The notes under the pieces were generated by a model, which saw only the letters and a program-made list of their open reading frames with translations, had not been told where the DNA came from and did not search any database. A stretch of DNA of 64,000 bases from Bidens hawaiensis (taxonomy: Eukaryota; Streptophyta; Magnoliopsida; Asterales; Asteraceae), in contig JAIQDT010009028.1 of assembly GCA_021521415.1 (NCBI GenBank), positions 1-64,000 on the forward strand, read 5' to 3'. Of this stretch, positions 11,205 to 20,168 are shown one piece after another. The first letter of the stretch is position 1. Every line of letters starts with the position of its first letter. The translations under genes were made by a program, and so were the position numbers.

Positions 11205-11530
11205 GTAATGAATCAACTAACCAATTCGTTAAGGAAAGATAACGAATCAGTTCGCCAATTCGTTATGTCCAAACAACGAGTCAGTTCACCCATTCGTTAT
11301 GCCCAAATAACGAACTAGACAGCGAACCAGATAACGAATCAGGTGATTCGTTACTCGCCAATTCGTTAAGAATAAAGTAACGAATCGGGACTTGTTCAGA
11401 TAATGAATTGGAATGACGAACCAGATGATGATCAGATAACGAATCAGTTAACGAACTAGATTACGAAAGTATTGAATTAGTTAACGAATTAGGCTTAATT
11501 CGTTATAGAGATTGAGTTAGCGAATTAGAA
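11205..11530. repeat. AACGAAT/ATTCGTT palindromic repeat zone
   Basis: Within 325 bp the words AACGAATC, AACGAACT and their complement ATTCGTTA recur more than a dozen times in both orientations. They commonly appear as AATTCGTTA...TAACGAATCAG pairs, so many alternative hairpins are possible. The spacing is irregular, so this is not a simple satellite. It lies in the leader region of LTR D, upstream of the predicted intron. Confidence 0.65.
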
Positions 11531-11832
11531 AATAATTTAAAATCCTAATGGAAAATGAGTTAAGACAGTTAATGAAAATAAAATTTTTCCAAGCTGACCT
11601 GGTAGCTTAACCCCAGACAGGGGCTTTGCCCTTTGGACCCCGCTAGGTCTGCCGCTCCTAGAACCCCGCTGCCAGGGGCGCTGCCCCCAGACCCCCGTTT
11701 GTTGTAAGTTATATAAAGATAGAAATACAATATGAGTAGTAATAGTTAATTGATACATGTAAAATTTATACAGTTAGCCGTGCACAACTCAAGAAGGGAA
11801 TAACTATTAACGGTGAATGTAACCGCATTCAG

Positions 11833-12401
11833 GTGAGTTTCCTTGTTATGTTTTCGGGGATGTGTGCATACTCGATGTGAATGTTAATACACTTACCTTA
11901 AATGGTAAGTGTATGTCTTAATGAAGATTGTGATAGTTATGTATGTATTCTTGACAGTACGTGAACGACCTTCAGGTATTGCACGTATTGTCAAGGCAAC
12001 TATAGTGTAGTATGTATGATATGTGTATGTGAATAGAGAAGTATGTACGACTATGATATGTATGGTACTAAATGTATGGATATGATAATGAAAGGTAAGG
12101 TAAGGTTAAAAGGTTGCATACCCTAATAATATATGCGAAGGTTAAAGGGTAGCATACCCTAATAATATATGCGAAGGTTAAAGGGTTGTATACCCTAATA
12201 ATATATGCGAAGGTTAAAGGGTTGCACACCCTAATAATATATGCGAATGTTATAAGACGTAATGCTCTTTAAAACGTAAGGTATGGTTATGCAAGTATGA
12301 AAGTATGAAGTATGCACGAAAGTATGTAGTTATGAGTGTGTTGTATGTGGTATGATTAACTAGAACTCACTCAGCGTAGCTGACTTTTAGTATGCACGCA
12401 G
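11833..12401 (+). other. Predicted leader intron of LTR D
   Basis: A perfect donor CAG|GTGAGT (11830-11838) is followed by TTTTCGGGG (11851-11859) and GTGCATAC. The acceptor TGCACGCAG ends at 12401, preceded by AACTCACTCAGC (about 12364-12375), a branch-site-like segment. The 569-bp interval contains the 36-bp tandem array. The same arrangement in LTRs E, F, G and J supports the call; transcripts are needed to prove it. Confidence 0.45.
12105..12248. repeat. 36-bp tandem repeat, four copies
   Basis: Four head-to-tail units start at 12105, 12141, 12177 and 12213. Each reads GTTAAAGGGTTGCATACCCT then AATAATATATGCGAAG, with one to three changes. Each unit contains AGGGTNGNATACCCT, an inverted repeat AGGGT/ACCCT with a short loop. 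The array sits inside the predicted intron of LTR D. Confidence 0.9.
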
Positions 12402-12974
12402 GTGAGTAGAATGAGACAGCTCACTTGAGGGGAACACATGGCATGGAATTGAAGATACTGGCATCTCAAGGAAGTGTTATGTTATTTTAAAGACAATGTT
12501 TTATGTTTAAACTACTTTGAATGTTTACTATGATAAGATTTGAAAGCTATGTAATATATTCTGGTTGAAGTTTTAATATTCCGCGAATGCTTTAATTAAC
12601 TCTGATGATTAGAATTGCGTTTATGAGTAAATCCAACGTCCAAAGTGAGGTACCGGTAACGGGGCCCTACAAATATCCTATGCAATCGGGTTGTGAAGAA
12701 ACGGGTTTGGGTTAGGGTCTTGGATATCCAGATTTGTTTTATGGGATTTTGCATTTTAGACCTTGGGGTATGAAGATGGAAACAATAAGGGTAAAAGGTT
12801 GAGTTTGGGTGATTTTTTCCATAGTAAGAAAGTATATATATGTTTTAAATAATTAATTAAATAATAATATAATAAAAATTACTTTTCTCGATACACGCGA
12901 TAAAAATAACCCGAATGCCAAAACGAGTCGGGCATTTAATATAAATATTGATTCGCAAAACCCGAGTTGTTACA

Positions 12975-13212
12975 TGCTGACCCAGGGAACCTGGATGAAG
13001 GATGGATGATTCTTACTGAAAGATCGAGGATCCTTGAGTGTGCTGACCCAAGGATCCTGGCTGAACGATGGATGATCTTTGCTGAAAGATCGAAGATCCT
13101 TGAGTGTGTTGACCCATGGATCCCGGTTGAAGGACAGAGGATCCTGGTTGAAAGAAGGAGGATCCTAATAAAGCATGGAGTATCCTTGAGCATGTTGAGC
13201 CGTGGATCCTGG
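12975..13212. repeat. 66-bp (22-codon) minisatellite in element B gag
   Basis: Units start at 12975, 13041, 13107 (with a 20-bp internal extension) and 13193 (partial). Each opens TGCTGACCCA and holds two or more GGATCC or GGATCCTTG boxes. Since 66 is a multiple of three, copies keep the gag reading frame, and the repeat is also open in other frames, which produces several spurious open frames on both strands. Confidence 0.85.
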
Positions 13213-13640
13213 AGTAGTTAAATCCAGCACCCTAGGCATCAAGGGAGTCTGATCCTCCACTGGCCTCTTTGTCTTCTTGATATCTTCAATTTCACATAGG
13301 ATTCTCTAGTTGGTTTTGTTCTGCTGCTCCATGTATGCCTTAACCTGTGAAAACATAGTAGAAACATCATTGTTAGAAGTTACTACAGAAGTGGCAGCAG
13401 AGTACTTGGATCCTTGGAAGACTGGGGTTTGCATCTTGTTCCTAGCATCATTGGTCCTCTGTACTCTAGCAGCTGGAGGAGGCATCGGCAATGAAGCCTT
13501 TGATAAGGGAGTAAGTGATGAAGGCATGGTAGTTGAAGCATAGGTTTGTTGAGAGGCCATTGGTAATGGTGTAGGTTGAAAAGGTTGAAAATTGATGAGA
13601 AATCTTTTGGATTAAAGCACCACTTTTCCCACGGTGGGCG
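12975..13640 (-). pseudogene. Tat-type gypsy gag, N-terminal part (element B)
   Basis: On the minus strand, starting just inside the primer site, an ATG at 13560 opens MASQQTYASTTMPSSLTPL and continues to MEQQNKTN before a stop near 13306. A second segment then follows (EIEDIKKTKRPVEDQTPL) and a repetitive tail made of WVSTLKDPRSFSK-like units. Position between the 5' LTR and the better preserved gag (10040-10645) identifies it as the start of gag of element B. The sequence itself has no domain I recognise. The tail is cut by element D at 12974. Confidence 0.55.
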
Positions 13641-13644
13641 CCAA
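13629..13644 (-). other. Primer binding site of element B
   Basis: Next to the 5' LTR, the minus strand reads TGGCGCCCACCGTGGG two bases after the LTR end. A TGGCGCC-type primer site here is usual for Tat-type gypsy elements. The matching tRNA was not identified. Confidence 0.65.
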
Positions 13645-13646
13645 AT

Positions 13647-14252
13647 TGTTTTGGTCAAAAATCGGTTTTGTGAGGTATAGTGCTTGTATAACAATGGTGA
13701 ATATATAGCAAAAATATATATGAACACATAGATTTGTTACGAGGAAAAGCCCTTGATCGGATTATGATCGTTGACACAAACCCCGGGTGATAACAAATGT
13801 CTATCACCACTATATTAATAAAGAAATAGTGTTACAATGGTGGAGCTTAAGATTAGTGAGTACAAATAAAGCTAAGTGTAAGTGATAGCAGCTGGAATAA
13901 TCTCTGCAAAGTGTGTTGTGAAAATTGTGTGTGACCTAAACCGATCATAGCTCGTTATAAATACAAAATATATGCTAACTAATTATCCTAAAAATCCGCC
14001 ACTACTACATGATACGTTGCAACTCTTTGACCACGTGCTAAACTCCATGGACTTGCAAACAAATAGGTAGACTTGGTCTCTTATCCGTTATACTTGTTAA
14101 ACACAACACCATTCAAAAAGATAAAACCGTTAGTGAACAATTAGTACTGAGGATCCTTGATACTGCGTAGCCTTGAACATATCTTAAGGATAACTGATTC
14201 AAAAGTCACATGAGGATAACATATCCGTAGCACAAAAATATGTGCCCTAACA
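13647..14252 (-). mobile_element. 5' LTR of Tat-type element B
   Basis: On the minus strand the LTR begins TGTTAGGGCACAT at 14252 and ends CCAAAACA at 13647, beside the primer site. It is 606 bp long. The LTR of element H (58098-58962) has matching ends (TGTTAGGGCAT...AAAACA) and shares the GTGAGGTATAGTGCT block (13670-13684 and 58145-58160), so B and H are related families. Element B was inserted into the 3' LTR of chromovirus C: homology to the intact C LTR begins exactly at 14253. The left target duplication is lost with the 3' end of B. Confidence 0.8.
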
Positions 14253-14976
14253 ATGTGTATTTTAGCCTGAGTGTCTAATACTACATTGTATCAAAACGTT
14301 TTAGAGGATTTGAACCAACCCTCATGTAAATACTTTTCTAACTTCTTACATATGGATAACCCTCTATAATCTAAAAGAGTAGATACAAAAAAAAAATAGT
14401 ATATATATTCATGATATGAACAAGGTTAGGTGTATTCTTGACACTTGTCGATAATCTTAACAATTGAATATGTACCTTGACCTAATGACATAATAGGCCA
14501 TTTAATAATAGTAGTAGTAACAACAAAAATAATACTAGTTGGTAAACATAAGTAATAATAAGTAATAATAATAACTTAATATACTTGAGTAGGTGTTTTA
14601 CCTCCTATTGACGATAATTTCACGCACCTATTTTAGACCCATACTCACCACCTGCTTATTCTCTTGGTTGGATTTTTGATATGACTCCCAGTAATCGTAA
14701 CTCACCGCTACTACTTGTCTCTTATTATTATTATTATTATTATTACTATTATTATTATTATTATTTGTTTTCTTGTGACAACGTTCTTTCTCTATTTGTA
14801 TGTCTTACATGAGATTCCAACTTATATATATATATATATAAGGGTTCTAAAATATTAGTTATATAGTTATTCATTAAAGGTCCAATGGAAACTAAATTTT
14901 TGGCACACATAGCTTTTATTCGTGGAACAAAACACTTTGATTTCTACATGCAGGCCATACATGTGTTAACACTAAG
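14253..14976 (-). mobile_element. 3' LTR of chromovirus C, first segment
   Basis: From ATGTGTATTTTA onward this segment aligns with 40885-41640 in the other LTR of element C (shared AACGTTTTAGAGGATTTGAACC and TAATACTAGTTGGTAAAC blocks). It contains a (TTA)n microsatellite at about 14727-14767; the partner LTR has a similar (TTA)n at about 41400-41428. Roughly 460 bp of the LTR are missing on the left, where element B begins. The LTR is interrupted at 14976 by solo LTR F1 and resumes at 17253. Confidence 0.8.
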
Positions 14977-17252
14977 TGTGACATTCATCATTTTCGGTTT
15001 AACTTGTATTTGTATTTGTATCGGAAACTCGACCCATTTTGTCTTTCGGATCCTTCGTTATTAATAAAATATTAGGTTTTATGTTTAATTTATGTTTCAC
15101 AATTTTCGGATCAAGAAAACATCCTTTACGGTGCCTTTAAACACCCTTTTATTATTAAAAACGACTTAAAATGAACTTCAGGGACCCAAATCGCCAAAAA
15201 ACCAAAGCTAAAGGGGTGTTTTAAACTAATGGATAACCCTTACTTTTTCCACCACCATCCACCTTGTTTGACCATTTTAACTAATCAAAATGCATGCATA
15301 ACTCTATTGTATAATCTTTACTTTTTCCACTCTAAATACAAGTCCAATGCACCCATTTTTGTTGCTCATTATTCCTCAAAACTCTCCCAATCTAGATCTA
15401 AGTATTCATCTTTTAAACTCTTGATAGTTTGACTTCTTAAGGTCAAACTAATGCTAATCATTGTTCTAACTAATTCTTGTTAATTAAAGCTTGTTATTTT
15501 AGTTTGTTTAAAACATACTTCCCCTGGATACTTGGCTTTCCCTTCTCCGGCAATGGTCGGTTTAGGTGTATTGCTAGGCAAAACTACATGGAGGACTATT
15601 ATAGTCCTTGTTAACACTTTAAATTTGTTTAAGCTTATTATAATTGTTTAGTTTCTAGTCATTTTAGTTTCCAAATCATTTTAATACTTCAATGGTATTT
15701 GGGTATGTGGCAACCATCCTCGGTTTCATTCCGAGTCAAGGACCGAACCAAAACCGAGCTTTTGTTTAAATACTTTACTATTAACATGTTGTATGTAAAA
15801 CTTGAGTATTATCATTTCTAAGTTTATTTTTATGAGTTATATGGTATTGGGTATGTGGTAACCATCCTCGGTCTTATTCCGAGTCAAGGACCAAACTAAC
15901 ACCGAACTAATCCGAGTTCACTCGCTTAAGACACACTAGTTGTATTTTGGGCCACCGAATCTCATATTTTCTTTAAAACTATATTATAAACTAATTTTAA
16001 TTGTTTTCTCAAAATACTTGGTATGTCGGATCCAACTTGATCTTATAACAAGTTTGGACCGACAAAGCCAAACACCCACTTAATGGACGTCGAGGTTCAT
16101 CTTAATAGAACTACACACTTTGTTAAGTGTCTTTTGATTTCATTGAGTTATCTCATAACATTTATCACTAGGCTTGACCAATTATCAAGACTCGGACCGA
16201 CAAATCCGAACACTCGTAAAATCTCTTCTTAGTATCTATTTAACAAAGGGTTTTGCAATATCATAATTATACCCAAATATTTACTAACAAAGGTTAAGTA
16301 AAACTAATGAATGGAATACCGAGACCCGATTTTGAGTAAACTTACTTTTCAAAATCCATTACTTTAAATTCTTATGTATTTACACTTTAACTCCCAAACT
16401 TTAGTTATTTATCTTACTTGTCATGTTATTTTACTTTAAAGATTTTAAGACAATCTACTAACTCAAGACCCTTTTTAATCTAGGTCTTGCTCGTTGAACT
16501 TACCTTTCCATTTATTCGCAAACTAATCCTTCAAGTTACTTATTTCAAGTGAGTACATTTCATCCCCCATTTTACTTTTTATACTTTGGGGGTAACATGC
16601 ATACTTATTCAAAACAAGAATGATTTATAATACTCGATTCTCAAACCACACACTCTAGGATGTATGATACTTAGAATGCTTGCTATATTGTGTGTAATAT
16701 GTTTCATATGCTTTACGTGCACGAGAGTTTATTTTTATGTTGTTGTTGAGCCATAATAAGTATGATCATACACACCCCTAACTATCATAGCCTTGTGCTA
16801 GTAGAATAGGGCCTAATTATCCGAGTATGTCAGTTGTTACCGATTAGAAAGGATCCTCATTTATTTATGATTTATATACCGCAATTTTTGCTTTTATTTA
16901 TAGTTTCATATATGAGTTGTGGATTTTGCATCATATTGTATATACTCAAAACTATGAAATTGCTCACCAACATTCGTGTTGAAAACTATATTTTATGCAT
17001 TGTTACAGGTTTGATTATTGGTTGATTGGAGTTTGAAGACGCTATTTTATTTGAGATCATTTAGGTTATTAGAAGAATGAACAATTTAAATTCTTGCATT
17101 GGTGTTATTTTGTATGAACGATGTTGTGTTACTTTTGATGATTAAATGAAGTGAATGGGTTGTCTAAATATTGGTACTTAAATAGTGTCTTGTGTTCTTG
17201 GGAAATCCGTTGCACCCCGGCATGTTCCATCGCCTTTGGTCGGGGTGTTACA
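14977..17252 (+). mobile_element. Solo LTR F1 (2.3 kb)
   Basis: It begins TGTGACATTC, ends CGGGGTGTTACA and is flanked by CTAAG (14972-14976) and CTAAT (17253-17257), a 5-bp target duplication with one change. The uninterrupted LTR of C (41632-41640) confirms the empty site. There is no gag or pol. The start and end resemble LTR G (53670-55883), which has a gypsy interior, so F is a Ty3/gypsy family in plus orientation. Two copies of an about 149-bp internal unit (15693, 15842) carry a CTCGG...CCGAG hairpin. A predicted intron lies at 16549-17008. Confidence 0.85.
16549..17008 (+). other. Predicted leader intron of LTR F1
   Basis: Donor GTGAGT at 16549 is followed by CCCCC (about 16563), then TTTGGGGG (about 16587) and CATGCATAC. 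The acceptor TTGTTACAG ends at 17008. Before it stands TTGCTCACCAACATTCGTG, shared with LTR J. The length is 460 bp, against 458 bp in LTR F2. This is inferred from signals only. Confidence 0.45.
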
Positions 17253-17346
17253 CTAATTGTACAACAATATAGATGCAATCAACACATTTGCAATATGTCC
17301 CCTTCTCGAATTATCACTATTATTAACATATAATCATCTATTCTTA

Positions 17347-17381
<35 letters not shown>

Positions 17382-17543
17382 ATAAATATCTATATATATT
17401 AAATAGATATGTTGCAGCCAACATATTAAGAACATTAGTATATATTAATTATTATTTTAATACATTAGAAATTATAAACGTTGGTTCTCATAAGGTTTAA
17501 AATTCTACATATATATAAAAAAAAAATAAAACGGAATGTTACA
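17253..17543 (-). mobile_element. 3' LTR of chromovirus C, second segment
   Basis: This is the remainder of the LTR after solo LTR F1, ending GGAATGTTACA at 17533-17543, so the element-strand LTR starts TGTAACATTCC. It matches 41638-41876 and 52850-52907 of the other C LTR. It contains an (AT)n tract at about 17348-17375. The adjoining minus-strand purine tract AGGTGGGCAGGA (17544-17556) is the likely polypurine primer for plus-strand synthesis. Confidence 0.8.
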
Positions 17544-17824
17544 TCCTGCCCACCTTTATTTTAATCTCGTCCTCGAGATTAGTCGAACGAGTGCGGATAT
17601 TTCTTTTTCATCTCTGACTCTAGTTCCCATGTGTATTATGGACCACATCTGGAGTTCCATCTAACCTTTACAAGTTTCAGTCTTTTTCTTTTTTAGAAAT
17701 TTTACTATTGAATCTTCTATCTGCAGAGGTTGCTCTACGAATTTTAGATTTTCGCTAACTTCCACATCCTTTAATGGCATAGCCAGAGATTCATCTGCTA
17801 AGAACTTATGCAGATTGGAGACAT
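17544..17824 (-). pseudogene. Chromovirus C integrase tail and chromodomain
   Basis: The minus strand reads FHVSNLHKFLADESLAMPL, FVEQPLQIEDSIVK and, after a frameshift, LKLVKVRWNSRCGP followed by YTWELESEMKKKYP. These are the end of integrase and a chromodomain-type module of Tekay-like chromoviruses, believed to guide integration to heterochromatin. The start of this stretch is contiguous with 24057 and later: the LINE (17840-24041) splits it, and reading across the LINE restores LELLEEVKGIHNAFHVSNL. Stops and a frameshift make it inactive. Confidence 0.8.
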
Positions 17825-18114
17825 GAAATGCATTATGTAAGCAATAATATCATATGCAATAAAGTTGAGGGCGAGTGGGTGGGGGAAGATATTCTCTCTC
17901 TAGAAGGCGAATTTGGTGATTAACCCTATGCGATCGGCTGCATAGGGTTTTTGGCTTTTCTTGGCTTTTTGTTGTTTGAATCTTGATCCAATCCTTGGTT
18001 CTGATTGCTTAGTAGGTTTGTTATTGATCACGGCTATTGTTATAGTTTAGTTAGATCGATAATATCCTATTAATTGATTAAGAATCTTGTGGTTAATCAA
18101 GGTTAGGGTTGTTT

Positions 18115-18600
18115 GTTATTGATCGATTCTAGGGTTTTCTTGATCTTGATCCTTCTTGATCTTGATTCGGTGTTGGTGATCTTGATCTATTGGCCGATCT
18201 TGATTAGGGTTTCTTGGCTGATTTTGGATTGTTGGGTTCCTTGGATCTTGATCTTGGCTGATTGATCTCAATCTTAATTGTTCTAAGGTTTTTTCTTGAT
18301 CTTGATTAGGTGTTGCTTGATCTTGATCCATTGGCCGTTCTTGATTAGGGTTTCCTTGGCTGATTGGTTTCGTGGATTGGCCGATTGGTTCTTGGCTGAT
18401 TTGGTTCTTTGGATCTTGATCTTGGCTGATTTGATTCTTTGGATCTTGATCTTGATCTTGATCTTAATTTTGGCTGAGATTGTTTCTTGATCTTGGCTGA
18501 GATTCTTTGGATCTTGATCTTGATATTGGCCGATTTGTCCTTGGTTTGATTGGCTAATCTTGATCTTGATTTTTGGGGTATCTTGGCTATTTTTTTGACC
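18115..18600. repeat. CTTGATC-rich low-complexity 5' untranslated region
   Basis: Within the LINE 5' region the heptamer CTTGATC and close variants (CTTGATT, CTTGGCT, TTTGGATCTTGATC) recur dozens of times, locally as uninterrupted (GATCTT)n. The opposite strand is therefore open over long stretches, producing Asp/Gln/Lys-rich frames that are not genes. The repeats end about 40 bp before the ORF1 start. Confidence 0.8.
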
Positions 18601-18636
18601 GATCAGGGTGTGGTGTGATTTCATTCTTGGGTTTGC

Positions 18637-20168
18637 ATGGAGCAGAAGGATGGTAATGGTTTTGTTGATCGTGTTATGCAAGGGTTTTCAGCTAATCGAG
18701 TAACGAACATTGATGGGGTTCTCCCTCGTAGGGGGGCTCTGAAAACTGGTTCATCGGGAAACCCTAATGCTACGGGTTCGTCTGTTTTGTTTGCTGCAAA
18801 CACTACATTCATTGCTCCTTTAAATGATGTTAGCAACAAAGATGGTGGATGTTCAGCCATGGGGAACAAAGATAGTGGTTGTTCGAGCGATAAAAAGGCT
18901 ATTGGATCAGATTCGTTAAATATTCAACAAGATGAAGGTTTTTCAGCCTTTGTCTCGGACGACAACAAGGTGTTTGGATCTGAATCTTCTAATATTCAGA
19001 GGGATGTAGGGAAGGAAAAACATATGGAAAATTCTAAGCCTTCGTATGTGAGTGTTGTGCAACTTGAAAACAAGACATCGAAGGTAACATTAAGAAAATT
19101 AAATGTGAAGTCAACAATGGAAGGAGTTGATGTGGTTATGTTGAATCTGTCAAGAAAGTTAAAGAAAGGTTTAATAATACTTTGTTTGGCTATTTTTTGG
19201 GTAATAGACTTCCTTTTCCGGTTGTTGAGGATTTTGCTAAGAAAAATTGGAACAAATATGGGCTTACGAGACTTATGATGAATGCGAAAGGGTTTTTCTT
19301 TTTCAAGTTTCATACGGAAGCTGGGATGATGAAGTTGATTGAAGATGGTCCTTGGATGATTAGGAATGTCCCCATTATTCTTCATATTTGGACTATGGAG
19401 TCAGATTTGGAGAAGGAGGATGTACGGTCTGTTCCGGTTTGGGTCAAATTACAGAACATTCCCCTGGGTGCTTTTACTGAGGAGGGTCTAAGTATGCTCG
19501 CATCAAGAATTGGGGATCCGATAAGTATGGATTCTTATACTGCCAATATGTGTAAGGAATCGTGGGGAAGAAGTAGTTTTGCTAGAGTCCAGGTTGAGCT
19601 TCAGGCAAATCAGGATATTAAAAGGAAGCTTGTTGTTGCTATTCCGGATACGTGGGGAGAGACAAATAAGATCTCGGAGATTAAGATTGAATATGATTGG
19701 GAGCCCCCCAGATGTTCTTTATGTGAGGTGTTTGGCCATTTGAACACTCAATGCCCGAAACAAGTTCATGATAAAAAGTTAAATGATGAACCAACGAAAG
19801 TCACTAATGATGATGGTTTCCAGAGGGTGAAGGGAAAGAAAAAAGTTAATACGCAAGTCAAAAAACATAATCTTGTCTATCGACCGGTGGTTAAACCTGC
19901 TGTGTCACAACCTATAAATAAACCATCCGCTCAAGGACAAGACAATAATTATCCTGTGGGTAAACCTACAACTCCTATGGCTGTGGGGGTCCAGTTAAAG
20001 GAAAAGCATGCTGTCCAAACCAGTAACCGGTTTGGTAATTTGGCGGACGAATCGGAAAGTAATGAAGATGATGATGATGTGGAGGAGCTGTTTACGGATG
20101 TGGCTAAAGCTATGAAAGCGGATATTGGTTCTGAGGGTGCAAGCACACCCGGTGAATTGGGTGTTTAA
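18637..20168 (+). pseudogene. LINE ORF1: DUF4283/zinc-knuckle RNA-binding protein, frameshifted
   Basis: ORF1 proteins coat LINE RNA. An ATG at 18637 opens MEQKDGNGFVDRVMQGFSAN. The frame is shifted at about 19130-19145, after which the second frame (open to 20168) carries the DUF4283 region: FGYFLGNRLPFPVVEDF, FKFHTEAGMMKLIEDGPW, WVKLQNIPLGAFTEEGL. A zinc knuckle CSLCEVFGHLNTQC (about 19714-19755) and a Lys/Glu-rich tail follow. Length with the frameshift bridged is about 510 codons, normal for plant L1 ORF1. The stop TAA overlaps the ORF2 start in TAATG. Confidence 0.85.

Larger units (their letters stand above)
10650..12974 (+). mobile_element. Solo LTR-like element D
   Basis: The right edge is clear: CCCGAGTTGTTACA at 12961-12974, a typical LTR end, followed directly by the gag repeats of element B. 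The left edge is uncertain (10646-10660), because no TG start or target duplication could be recognised. Inside are an AACGAAT-rich palindromic zone (11205-11530) and a GC-rich block with CAGGGGCTTTGCCC-like hairpins (11610-11700). There are also a donor/acceptor pair (11833-12401) and a 36-bp tandem array (12105-12248). Orientation plus is inferred from the donor CAGGTGAGT and the acceptor region. There is no coding capacity. Confidence 0.6.

Noticed and set aside
12095..12250. CRISPR-like regularly spaced repeat
   Set aside because: The 36-bp units are head to tail without unique spacers, in a eukaryotic LTR.
18116..18681. Minus-strand frames rich in Asp, Gln and Lys
   Set aside because: These are translations of the CTTGATC low-complexity LINE 5' region; the repeat, not selection, keeps them open.
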